Source: Monoplex corrugatus (Eukaryota; Mollusca; Gastropoda; Littorinimorpha; Ranellidae). From it: a stretch of DNA of 17,500 nt. Below are positions 1-8,257 of the stretch, one piece after another. A program made the translations under genes and the position numbers. A model generated the notes under the pieces. That model ran no database searches. It was not told the origin of the DNA and worked only from the letters and a program-made list of their open reading frames with translations. Within the stretch, counting starts at the first letter, position 1, and each line of letters starts with the position of its first letter. Where the stretch lies: NCBI GenBank assembly GCA_030674185.1, contig JAPXFY010000021.1, forward strand, positions 71,548,841-71,566,340, in the 5' to 3' direction.

Positions 1-22
1 AGAGAGACAGAGAGAGAGAGAG
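1..22. repeat. (AG)n microsatellite at window edge
   Basis: A short AG/GA dinucleotide run. On the minus strand it is a CT-rich tract lying just downstream of the splice donor proposed for the exon at 30-402, so it would sit at the start of an intron. Confidence 0.9.
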
Positions 23-29
23 GTTATAC

Positions 30-402
30 CTCCATATGCATGTCCAGTTCAGCCCCAACTCCCCACCAGGCAGGATCTTGGGCAGGTTGACAGAGAAGTC
101 CGTCTTGCCGCCAAAACTGAAGCCTTTGGTCTGACTGACCAGAGCTTGAGAACAGCGTGTTTTGTCAAAGGTGAAGTTGTACGTCTGTATCTCATCTGTG
201 TCGTTTCTGTAGTGAGTTTGCAGACTTTTGGATTTGGCCTTGTCCCCCTGAGGTAGCTGTGTGTTGACAGACAGTTTCGTGACTATCAAAGATTTGCTGA
301 TTTTCGACTGGAATTTGTCGTTCTGTTACCTCTTTACACTTACATCGCCTGCATCCCAGCCGACCACTATGGCCATCTCAGGATTGTATAAATACCACAA
401 AA
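30..402 (-). CDS. Putative exon of an aerolysin/ETX-MTX2-like protein, with in-frame stop
   Basis: I see one reading frame on the minus strand, bounded by an acceptor (GTTCAG before 402) and a donor (AG|GTATAA after 30). It begins LWYLYNPEMAIVVGWDAGDV and then meets a TAA at 328-326. It stays open for 98 codons after the stop, including NDTDEIQTYNFTFDKTR and TKGFSFGGKTDFSVNLP. The pattern of polar/hydrophobic alternation, an N-T-x-x-x-Q-T-Y motif, then K-G-F-x-x-G and a conserved Pro, resembles the membrane-insertion module of aerolysin/ETX-MTX2-type beta-pore-forming proteins; this is family resemblance, not a search result. Either the true exon is 30-322, starting after TAACAG just past the stop, or the gene is a pseudogene or has a sequencing error. 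A 21-nt intron between the two halves seems too short, although GTAAGT occurs there. The rest of the gene would lie left of the window and upstream to the right. Confidence 0.5.
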
Positions 403-801
403 CTGAACATATAACATGTTAATAATCCAATAGCAGTTTGATATATCTGTTTATGGGTAAAACAATTGACCACAGTGCTAAACTTTTCAAACAATGAAAA
501 CAACGAAAAAAGTTGTACACAACTGCTGTGTCCCTAACAATAAATGAAATGAAATTCATTTGATACCAGCACCTGTTTAGTGTTATACAGTCGTGATCTT
601 CGAGTAATCTACATGATTGCTTCTAATGTGTGTTGAAAATTCATGAGAATCAGCCTACAATTCATTAGTCTTCTCTTTTCACTTGTTATTCATCACAGTT
701 CGTGTGGAGACAATAAACTGAAGACCCACGTGCAGCAGGCACTCAGAGCACGTTTATTATTCCACGGCAATGTAGCAGTTATACCTGGCAAAATTCTGTC
801 G
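403..801. other. AT-rich stretch, no gene seen
   Basis: I see no convincing reading frame, RNA gene or tandem repeat. If the minus-strand exon model is right, this is intronic. The last 60 bases (about 740-801), containing CCACGGCAATGTAGC and CCTGGCAAAATTCTGTC, look like a scrap of a dispersed repeat I associate with mollusc genomes; that is a recollection only. Confidence 0.5.
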
Positions 802-1112
802 ATGAAGAAGGAGGAAGAGGAAAATGAGAAGAAAAAGAAGAAGAAGAAAAAGAAGAAGAAGAGAAGAAGAAGAAGAAGAAGAAGAAGAAGAAGAAGAAGA
901 GAAGAAGAAGAAGAAGAAAAGAAAAGAAGAAGAAGAAGAAGAAGAAGAAGAAGAAGAAGAAGAAGAAGAAGAAGAAAGAAGAAGAAGAAGAGAAGAAGGA
1001 GAAGGGAAGAAGAAAAGAAGAAGAAGAAGAAGAAGAAGAAGAAGAAGAAGAAGACAAAGAAAAGAAGAAGAAGAAGAATGAGGAGGAAGAGGAGGAGGAG
1101 GAGCAAGAGAGA
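802..1112. repeat. (GAA)n/(AAG)n purine microsatellite
   Basis: Almost pure purine on the plus strand: GAA/AAG triplets with interruptions that shift the phase. It reads as long Lys/Arg/Glu or Leu/Phe/Ser runs in several frames, none of which is a credible protein. A polypurine-polypyrimidine tract of this length can adopt triplex structure. Confidence 0.95.
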
Positions 1113-1211
1113 ATGAATCCAAGATTTTTTGAATTTTCATAGACACGTTTTTTTGTTGGTTGCTTCTTTTTTGCTACGAGCCTGAAAAACATAGTTTATG
1201 GTAAGCTGGTG

Positions 1212-2282
1212 TGATAAATAATCAGCTTTTATGGTCACAGCCTCTGGGTGTGATAAATACATCAGCTTTTATGGTCACAGCCTCTGGGTGTGATAAATAC
1301 ATCAGCTTTTATGGTCACAGCCTCTGGGTGTGATAAATACATCAGCTTTTATGGTCACAGCCTCTGGGTGTGATAAATACATCAGCTTTTATGGTCACAG
1401 CCTCTGGGTGTGATAAATACATCAGCTTTTATGGTCACAGCCTCTGGGTGTGATAAATACATCAGCTTTTATGGTCACAGCCTCTGGGTGTGATAAATAC
1501 ATCAGCTTTTATGGTCACAGCCTCTGGGTGTGATAAATACGTCAGCTTTTATGGTCACAGCCTCTGGGTGTGATAAATACGTCAGCTTTTATGGTCACAG
1601 CCTCTGGGTGTGATAAATACATCAGCTTTTATGGTCACAGCCTCTGGGTGTGATAAATACATCAGCTTTTATGGTCACAGCCTCTGGGTGTGATAATACA
1701 TCAGCTTTTATGGTCACAGCCTCTGGGTGTGATTGAATACATCAGCTTTTATGGTCACAGCCTCTGGGTGTGATGAATACATCAGCTTTTATGGTCACAG
1801 CCTCTGGGTGTGATGAATACATCAGCTTTTATGGTCACAGCCTCTGGGTGTGATAAACACATCAGCTTTTATGGTCACAGCCTCTGGGTGTGATAAATAC
1901 ATCAGCTTTTATGGTCACAGCCTCTGGGTGTGATGAATACATCAGCTTTTATGGTCACAGCCTCTGGGTGTGATGAATACATCAGCTTTTATGGTCACAG
2001 CCTCTGGGTGTGATAAATACATCAGCTTTTATGGTCACAGCCACTGGGTGTGATGAATACATCAGCTTTTATGGTCACAGCCTCTGGGTGTGATGAATAC
2101 ATCAGCTTTTATGGTCACAGCCACTGGGTGTGATAAATACATCAGCTTTTATGGTCACAGCCTCTGGGTGTGATAAATACATCAGCTTTTATGGTCACAG
2201 CCTCTGGGTGTGATAAATACATCAGCTTTTATGGTCACAGCCTCTGGGTGTGATGAATACATCAGCTTTTATGGTCACAGCC
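1212..2282. repeat. 40-bp tandem array, about 27 copies
   Basis: The unit is 40 bp, starting TGATAAATACATCAGCTTTT and ending CTCTGGGTG, repeated head to tail with no spacers. Units begin at 1251, 1291, 1331 and so on. The first copy (1212-1250) and the one at 1691 are 39 bp; the one at 1730 is 41 bp and restores the register. The first 12 units are nearly identical, with GTCAGC instead of ATCAGC at 1541 and 1581. From 1771 on, units switch between TGATAAATAC and TGATGAATAC, and two carry CCACTGGG instead of CCTCTGGG. Each unit contains an imperfect inverted repeat, TCACAgCC-tct-GGgTGTGA. It lies between two candidate exons, so it would be intronic. Confidence 0.97.
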
Positions 2283-2440
2283 CAGCTCTAGGGCCAGACT
2301 GGGAAGCAGGTCTTTTCTTAACAGTTTAGATAAGGGTCAGATTCAGTTTCATTTTCAGTTTCTCAAGGCGTCTCCGCAGTCAGAATGAATTCCATATGCA
2401 CTATCGTTACAGGTGCCATGTGATGGTGAAGACCCATAAA

Positions 2441-2535
2441 AACCTGAGTGTTGAACCCACAACCTGAGTGTTGAACCCACAACCCCTGCGTTATGAGAAT
2501 GGCGCTCTGACAACTGAGTCAATGGGCCACTAAGG
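2441..2535 (-). repeat. tRNA-like SINE head or tRNA pseudogene
   Basis: On the minus strand the segment has an A-box-like GACTCAGTTGTCAGAGCGCC (2520-2501), an anticodon-loop-like CTCATAA and a B-box-like GGGTTCAACAC. This matches the layout of a Pol III tRNA promoter and recalls elongator tRNA-Met (CAT). The T stem does not pair well and no clean acceptor stem closes it, so it is not a working tRNA. The plus-strand 20-mer starting AACCTGAGTG occurs twice in tandem (2441-2460 and 2461-2480), duplicating the B box. The preceding 2283-2440 contains CAGTTTCTCAAGGCGTC, which I take as part of an old SINE body. Confidence 0.45.
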
Positions 2536-2559
2536 GTAAGAAAACATTGGAATAAACAT

Positions 2560-2665
2560 GAATGTATCACCATCATAATTAACATCACCATCATAATCAC
2601 CATCAACACCATAACCACCACCACAATTACCACCGATGCCACAATCACCACCACCATTCCTCTAT
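2560..2665. repeat. Degenerate (CAC/CAT)n microsatellite
   Basis: Imperfect ACC/ATC triplets with many substitutions, indicating an old simple repeat. Frames across it are low complexity and not coding. Confidence 0.8.
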
Positions 2666-2766
2666 TCATCTTCTTCACAGACTTGATCAAGTGAAGTCAC
2701 ATGTACAGGTTGAAGCAGACTCTGTGTGAATGCACACATCATGGCTAACATTACAGCACGTGATAC

Positions 2767-2916
2767 CTTTTCTGTCTGACCGGACACAACATCGGCACAG
2801 TCACCAGCACCCCCTGGTTCCTGAGGACCACTTCTTGACCAGTCTTGTGAAAATGGAAATAACACATCGGAACTTCTACCGTGAAATTCTTTCGTTTCAG
2901 GATAGGTTTCTTCCAC
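2767..2916 (-). CDS. Putative 150-bp internal exon, function unknown
   Basis: On the minus strand the segment is preceded by a good acceptor (TTTTTGCAG before 2916) and followed by a donor (AAAAG|GTATCA after 2767). It is exactly 50 codons and open in phase 0, with FHGRSSDVLFPF and PQEPGGAGDCADVVSGQTEK. The +1 frame is also fully open (with NFTVEVPMCYFHFH and VVLRNQGVLVTVPM), so the true phase is uncertain; the third frame has a stop. It is on the same strand as the candidate exons at 4159-4287 and 30-402 and lies between them. Phase 0 agrees with a donor at 4158 in the upstream exon, but it does not join cleanly to the acceptor at 402, so another exon or another splice site would be needed. 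The Gly/Cys-rich end faintly recalls a C-type lectin loop, which I do not claim. Confidence 0.35.
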
Positions 2917-2930
2917 CTGCAAAAAGTATG

Positions 2931-3456
2931 CAAGTTGTTAGTTCCAAGTAATGGCAAAGACAGTTGTCCTCGATACTATACTATAATTATGTAGTTGCAG
3001 GTTCAAGATAATTGTATGGACAGTTATCATCAGTATCATAATCTAAAGTTGTAAGTTCAAGATAATTGTATGGACAGTTATCGTCAATATCATAATCTAA
3101 AGTTGTAAGTTCAAGATAATTGTATGGACAGTTATCATCAGTATCATAATCTAAAGTTGTAAGTTCAAGATAATTGTATGGACAGTTATCATCAGTATCA
3201 TAATCTTAAAGTTGTAAGTTCAAGATAATTGTATGGACAGTTATCGTCAATATCATAATCTAAAGTTGTAAGTTCAAGATAATTGTATGGACAGTTATCA
3301 TCAGTATCATAATCTAAAGTTGTAAGTTCAAGATAATTGTATGGACAGTTATCGTCAATATCATAATCTAAAGTTGTAAGTTCAAGATAATTGTATGGAC
3401 AGTTATCGTCAATATCATAATCTAAAGTTGTGAATTCAAGATAATTGTATGGACAA
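2931..3456. repeat. 54-bp tandem array, about 9 copies
   Basis: The motif TGTATGGACAGTTATC recurs every 54 bp (once 55). Copies fall into two subtypes distinguished by two linked changes, ATCATCAGTATC and ATCGTCAATATC, in the order A B A A B A B B. The first copy (about 2931-3000) is strongly diverged and the last ends at GGACAAC. It begins about 15 bp upstream of the putative acceptor of the exon at 2767-2916, so it would be intronic. Confidence 0.93.
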
Positions 3457-3534
3457 CACCGTGGATCTCACGATCTACGTATTACATCAACAATTAGAGA
3501 GAAAATGACAACAGTGTAGCATGCCAGAGAAGAT

Positions 3535-3672
<138 letters not shown>

Positions 3673-3821
3673 ATGTTAACGGTTCACGAAGAGAGAACAG
3701 ACTGTAGATGGTTCAAGTTCTATATGACCTGTTTATCTTCAGTAAACGATTTAATTAACACACACACCGTTTTCAGCATATGGTATTTGTAGCAGAGTAA
3801 GAATTTAAGAAATTTAAGAAA

Positions 3822-3912
3822 GCTGAGGACCGTGAGGAATGGAGGAAGTTGGTTGCAAAATCTTCAGTGGTGCCCCAACGGTCAACCAGACTACGGGACT
3901 GATGATGATGAA
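3822..3912 (+). mobile_element. 3' end relic of an RTE-like non-LTR retrotransposon
   Basis: From 3822 the plus strand reads AEDREEWRKLVAKSSVV then PQRSTRLRD and a TGA stop at 3900-3902. This fits the extreme C-terminus of many RTE/BovB-type ORF2 proteins (D-R-x-x-W-R-x-L-V, then P-Q-R-x-x-R-L-R-D). The stop is followed at once by the repeated TGATGATGATG that such elements use as a 3' tail. Only 26 codons survive, so this is a heavily 5'-truncated copy. The same TGATGA tail closes the plus-strand copy at 11690. Confidence 0.7.
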
Positions 3913-4011
3913 GAATTTATTATATCCAAATACACTAATCAGCTGGCCTTTTGCTGAGGGCATGGCAGATGAAGAGAAATGACTGGGGTGGATGGGGTTG
4001 TCACACAGACA

Positions 4012-4156
4012 GACAGACACAGAGAAACATTCTTGCACACATACTCACGCACACACAGACACACAGACGAATGTACATACAGACACAGACATACAGACAG
4101 ACAGACAGACAGACAGACACACAGACACACAGACATGTATTCAAACACACACACAC
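4012..4156. repeat. Compound (CACA)n/(CAGA)n microsatellite
   Basis: CA repeats mixed with ACAGACAG tetranucleotides. It abuts the 3' side (minus sense) of the exon at 4159-4287, so the proposed donor there reads directly into GTGTGTGT. Confidence 0.93.
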
Positions 4157-4158
4157 AC

Positions 4159-4287
4159 TTTCTGACCCTGATGAGCGTTTAGATCGATAGTACTCCAGGC
4201 ATAATCCGCGATGACTTTCTGAACGTCCACCATCAGAGCTTGCTCCACGTCTGCTGAACTGGGCTCTCTGGACACGCAGGCCCCCAT
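4159..4287 (-). CDS. Putative first coding exon, start codon at 4287
   Basis: The minus strand from an ATG at 4287-4285 encodes MGACVSREPSSADVEQALMV, then DVQKVIADYAWSTIDLNAHQ. An in-frame TGA lies six codons upstream, so this is the only Met available. Composition is protein-like and unlike the flanking repeats. Two donors are possible: CAGG|GTCAGA (exon ends at 4167, phase 1) or AAA|GTGTGT (ends at 4159, phase 0). The second would match phase 0 of the exon at 2767-2916. Gly2 and Cys4 could in principle be lipidated; there is no signal peptide. I do not recognise the protein. Its start codon shares its A with the last CRE palindrome of the adjacent array. It could be the 5' exon of the aerolysin-like gene at the left edge, but that linkage is inferred only from strand and order. 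Confidence 0.5.
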
Positions 4288-4755
4288 GACGTCACATTGA
4301 CATCACCTCACACCTCTGTGAGACACGAGCAAACTATGACGTCACATTGACATCACCTCACACTTCTCTGTGTGACACAAGTAAATTATGACGTCACACT
4401 GACATCACCTCACACCTCTGTGTGACACAAGCAAACTGTGACGTCACACTGACATCACCTCACACCTCTGTGTGTGACACAAGTAAACTATGACGTTACA
4501 CTGACATCACTTCACACCTCTGTGTGACACAAGCAAACTGTGACGTCACACTGACATCACCTCACACCTCTGTGTGTGACACAAGTAAACTATGACATCA
4601 CACTGACATCACCTCACACCTCTGTGTGACACAAGCAAACTATGACGTCATACTGACATCACCTCACACCTATGTGTGTGACACAAGTAAACTATGGACG
4701 TTACACTGACATCACCTCATACCTCTGTGTGTGACACAAGTAAACTATGACGTCA
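4287..4755 (-). promoter_or_regulatory. Possible multi-CRE upstream region
   Basis: TGACGTCA is the full palindromic site bound by CREB/ATF bZIP factors. Seven perfect copies lie within 470 bp immediately 5' of the minus-strand start codon at 4287. I see no clear TATA box and cannot place a transcription start. Regulation by cAMP/CREB is inference; the array may simply be a satellite that happens to contain the site. Confidence 0.3.
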
Positions 4756-4797
4756 CACTGACATCACCTCACACTCTGTGTGACACAAGCAAACTAT
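4287..4797. repeat. 50/52-bp alternating array carrying CRE palindromes
   Basis: About ten units whose TGACGTCA-equivalents start at 4287, 4337, 4389, 4439, 4491, 4541, 4593, 4643, 4695 and 4748. Spacings alternate 50, 52, 50, 52 and so on, so the true period is a roughly 102-bp dimer. One half has ACACAAGCAAACT; the other has an extra TG and ACACAAGTAAACT. Seven units keep the perfect TGACGTCA; those at 4491, 4593 and 4695 have lost it. Each unit also has TGACATCACCTCA. Confidence 0.95.
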
Positions 4798-4870
4798 CTT
4801 CTTGACATACACTGTGATGACCACACATCGGCAATTCCACACAGGGAATTTTGTTCCTGGTTTTCATGAA

Positions 4871-4872
4871 GC

Positions 4873-4908
<36 letters not shown>
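4871..4908. repeat. (CTG)n microsatellite
   Basis: About eleven CTG triplets with one TTC and one TTG interruption. On the plus strand it reads as poly-Leu, mimicking a signal peptide at the head of a short frame that is antisense to the LINE relic and not credible as a gene. Confidence 0.9.
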
Positions 4909-4910
<2 letters not shown>

Positions 4911-4929
4911 ATGGACTCTGCTGCCAATT

Positions 4930-5510
4930 CGGCGGATGAACAGGCGTACTGGTTCTCACAGCTTGATGTGGGTCTTCACCTGGGATACAAGAGTGATCAT
5001 GATGGCACATGGGATGCTCGATGGACTCATGCCACCCTGGGTTCTGCTTCCTCCGGTCTGTCTTTTGTCGAACAGCAGCTGTTTTACGCTAGTCAGATGT
5101 GATTGTGCTCTGCGTGCACTACTGTCGCCAACAAGCTGTGTTGTAGGCAATGTCTGCCCAGTTTGTGTTGTTGGTCCCATCGTTGATGAGGTTGGCCTTC
5201 AGAATGTCCTTGTATCATCTGAGTGGTCTTCCCTGCTCATGGTATTCTTGTTTTAGCTCTCCAGACAGAAGCACATTCAGGGTGCAGTTATCTCCCACAC
5301 GGGCAAAGTGTCCCGTCTAAAAAAAGCTAACATTTAGGTGAGCAGACACTCTATACTTGGCAAGCCACACTTCTTTAGAACTTGAAGACTGGACATTTGA
5401 TCTTGCCACGCCATCTTGCAGATTTTGGGCAGATCTCTTTGGTGGAACCAGTTCAGCTGTTGACTATGCTATCGGTAGACAGTCCAGACCCACAGCGGCA
5501 CTGTATAAAT
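4930..5510 (-). mobile_element. Decayed C-terminal region of a LINE ORF2
   Basis: The minus strand, read with frame changes, shows LNWFHQRDLPKICKMAWQDQ (about 5465-5405), then LQVLKKCGLPSIECLL, a degenerate G-H-x-A-R-V, GRPLR, YKDILKANL and WADIAYNTACWRQ (about 5260-5110). This order (H-Q-R-x-L-x-x-I, W-Q-D, L-P-S-I-E, G-H-x-x-R, G-R-P, Y-K-D-x-L-K, W-x-x-x-A-x-x-R-x-x-W-R) is the usual C-terminal region of a large group of metazoan non-LTR retrotransposons. Several stops and frameshifts make it non-functional. A C-terminal zinc-finger-like segment may be present in degraded form near 5000 but I cannot support it. The 5' side is lost near 5510. Confidence 0.65.
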
Positions 5511-6102
5511 GAGGATAGCTTATCACACTGTGAAACAGTCTACTCTGACGTCTTTTGCTCTTACCAGAACACAGACTTTTCTTCCTCAAATCACTAAATA
5601 TGGACACATTACAACACTGTTGTCATCTCACTTTAGTCTTGCTCTTGCAAAGCTTAAGTGCAGAATTTATGAATTTGATATTTCATGATGTTTCTCAACT
5701 CAAAAAAAACAAAAACACAACTGAAATGTACTTGTCCTTTTTGCAAAATTGGCAGGAAAGATAAAGTGTATTTCAATTTTTAAGTGTGACATAATTTTGC
5801 TATATTCTAACCTAGCAGATATGAACAGTCTTTCTCTTATTGAGATCAGTCGATGCCATTGACATGCGCCGCTGTCAAACTTTTGCCTTTGACATTTTGA
5901 AACATGGAACAATTACGTTTGGTCCATAATACATGTACATACGTATACTGTCATCTTGACTGTTCTAAATATTTGCTATAAATAGACAAATCTGATTTGC
6001 AAATTTGAACAGAAGCATTCTATTATTCTACATTCTAATGGATTTAAATGTCTACATGTATCAAGGGATATCTTATGTTATTGCCTGTGCGTGGTATCCG
6101 TC
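5511..6102. other. AT-rich intergenic stretch, nothing recognised
   Basis: Short open frames exist on both strands but lack conserved motifs or consistent composition. No tandem repeats, RNA genes or transposon ends were seen. Confidence 0.6.
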
Positions 6103-6240
6103 TGCATGTGTACGTGTACGTGTACGTGTACGTGTACGTGTATGGTAAGGGTATCTGTTTGTGTATGGGTATGGGTGTGGGTATACGTGTGAGCATGAGT
6201 ATGGGTATGTGTATGAGTAAGTGTATGTGTGGGTGTGCTG
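6103..6240. repeat. (GTGTAC)n hexanucleotide repeat grading into GTAT/GGT repeats
   Basis: Six tandem GTGTAC units (about 6107-6143) followed by degenerate GTATGGGTATGG-type sequence to about 6240. GTAC makes the pure part self-complementary. Confidence 0.85.
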
Positions 6241-6631
6241 CCTGTATTCATTCGTCCTTTACGTCAATGTGCAAACTTTATTTTTTTAATTGCGTTAATA
6301 AGCTAACGAACTGTATGTACAAGCTAAATATCCAGCATATTATTGTCTGATTTATCGTGTAGGGTGACCTATTCATTCTGGGTCGTTAACTTGTCTGTAG
6401 TTGACTTTCATTATTTTTAATGTTATTGTCGCGCCAGCAGGCAGCAAAAGTGTGTGTGATGTTTTACAGTGATTTTATCGTGGTTCTATTTGATTTTATG
6501 CATTGAATTTTGTATCAGTTTGTTGCTTTTAAATCCCGACACACGGTGATGTAATTTTTTTTTTTACATTTTGAATATTTTCCAGATAATCTGATTTCAA
6601 AGTTTTTACACCTACTTTTCATCATTTTAAT
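6241..6631. other. AT-rich stretch beyond the LINE 3' breakpoint
   Basis: No coding, RNA or repeat signal was seen apart from short T runs (for example 6557-6565). It does not look like a LINE 3' UTR: there is no terminal short repeat and none of the GCGCTATATAAAT motif seen at 17008-17020. Confidence 0.5.
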
Positions 6632-6951
6632 TCAGCCGCGTGGAAAGCGAAAAGTCAGAGGATCGGAGGCAGAGTGGAGGGTACGTGAGGGAACATAGAT
6701 CTCAAGTAGGCTTGACAGGTAATCGGGGGCTTGCTTATTGAGGCTTTTTTGTAGCACATGGTGTCTAGTTTGTACTGTATGCGCTTTGATACAGGGAGCC
6801 AGTGAAGTTGTGCCAGGAGAGGAGATATGTGGTCAGCTTTTTTCTTTTTGAGTACAAGGCGTGCAGCATTGTTTTGAATGCACTGTAGGATGTGAGTGGT
6901 GGAGGCAGGAAGTCCTGACAGGAGTGAATTGCAATAGTCAATGCGAGACAT
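6632..6951 (-). pseudogene. LINE ORF2 thumb/C-terminal piece
   Basis: It begins [17 protein letters not shown], followed by [20 protein letters not shown] and [14 protein letters not shown], the conserved post-RT region of CR1/L2-like ORF2 proteins. At the T run 6745-6750 (A run in the coding strand) the frame slips. In the alternative frame it continues through [20 protein letters not shown], as expected, to the TGA at 6634-6632; in the original frame it stops at 6655. The usual last 30 or so residues are missing. Confidence 0.85.
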
Positions 6952-8225
6952 TATGCAGTTGTTTCCACAGAGAAATACTTACTGATCAGGCTTATACGAT
7001 GGAGGTGATAGTAGCAAGATCTGGCACTTTGAGAAACAAAGTTGTTCATGGAGAGGGTAGAGTCAATGCAGACACCAAGGTTTTTAGCTGAATCAGAAAT
7101 TGGGACTGATGTGTTACATAATGGGAGAGAAAGAGGAGGCAGCTGAGAAAGTTTCTGACGGGTGCCAATGAGGATAGCTTCTGTCTTGTCATCATTTAGC
7201 TGAAGTTTGTTGTATGTCATCCAATTTTTGATGTCCGAGTAACACTCAGTGGTGCGAGTCAGGAGGCGCTGTATATTGTCAGGTGAGTCACTGTCTTGAA
7301 GTTGGGTGTCATCAGCATAGAAGTGGTGTTTTATAGAGTGGGAGTTGATGATGGTGGACAGGGGAGAGGTGTAAAGAGTGAAAAGAACAGGGCCAAGGAC
7401 AGATCCTTGTGGAACACCACAGGTCAGGTATGCAGGTTGAGAGTAAGTGCCATTGATGAGAACAGTTTGTTTTCTGTTTGATAGATAAGAAGTGAACCAG
7501 GAGAGAGCAATGTCAGAGATGCCAAAAGTATGATGAAGTCTAGAAAGGAGAATACCATGATGAATGGTATCAAAGGCTGCAGACAGATCAAGGAGTGTGA
7601 GGAGAGAGACTGCCAGTATCAGTTGCAAGGAGGAGATTGTTGAGAATGTGTAGCAAGGCAGTTTCAGTGCTATGGCACTGGCGGTAGGCTGACTGGAAAG
7701 ATTGAGGAGATTGTTGGCAGACAGGTGAGAGTTCAGTTGGTTGAAGACAACTTTTTCAAGCAGTTTTGACAAGAAAGAGAGATTAGAGATAGGCCGGTAA
7801 TTTTTCAGTTCATTTGGGTCTAAATTGTATTTCTTGAGGAGAGGGTGAACAATAGCAGACTTGAAAGAATCTGGGACAGTTCCAGTTTGGAGAGAAGTGT
7901 TGATGATGTCAGTGATGAATGGGAGGAGCGTAGGGAGACAGTCAGAGTAGAGAGAACCTGGAAGAGGATCCAGTTCGCAGGTTTTGAACGACATGGATCT
8001 GATTGTGTTGAGAATTTCTTCTTGTGACTGGGGTAAGAGTAGTAAGAGGTGTGCCAGAGAAGGAAGGGTCAGGTGGGCATGGTTGACAGGGTGTCCTGTC
8101 GAGCCTGTCACGAAGAGTTTGTATTTTGGTGGTGAAATACTTGGAGAATACAGATGGGAGTTCTTCATTTGTGTGTGTTTTGTTGGGAGATGTAAATCTT
8201 TTCGTGTGCCAAGGAGATGATTCAT
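6951..8225 (-). pseudogene. LINE ORF2 reverse transcriptase domain
   Basis: A 424-codon frame from the first Met; the same frame is open back to about 8430, where it joins the endonuclease after a frameshift. RT landmarks by residue: LKNYRPISNLSFLSKLLEKV (140-159), motif A LLDLSAAFDT with Asp213, motif B GVPQGSVLGPVLF (270-282), motif C FYADD (302-306) and LQLNDDKTE. It would synthesise cDNA from element RNA at the nicked target. Two stretches are out of frame with the expected protein but return to frame: about 8175-8028, which reverts to EEILNTIRSMSFKTCELDPL, and about 7698-7605 just before motif A. It ends at TAA 6951-6953, overlapping the ATG of the next piece, where a small deletion seems to have removed a few codons. 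Confidence 0.9.
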
Positions 8226-8257
8226 GGTTGTAAAGAGTTCTTTTGAAGAAGAGGCAT

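Noticed and set aside
643..1116. Lys/Arg/Glu-rich and antisense Leu/Ser/Phe-rich proteins
   Set aside because: They are translations of a GAA/AAG microsatellite, open in several frames on both strands.
1212..2282. CRISPR-like regularly repeating units
   Set aside because: The 40-bp units are head to tail with no unique spacers, and the surroundings are eukaryotic; this is a minisatellite.
2441..2535. Functional tRNA-Met gene
   Set aside because: A and B boxes are present but the T stem and acceptor stem do not pair.
2355..2690. 111-codon minus-strand frame
   Set aside because: It crosses a CAT/CAC repeat and the SINE-like piece; the hydrophobic part is repeat-derived.
4851..5102. Small secreted protein with a poly-Leu signal peptide
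   Set aside because: The Leu run is a CTG microsatellite and the rest is antisense to a decayed LINE ORF2.
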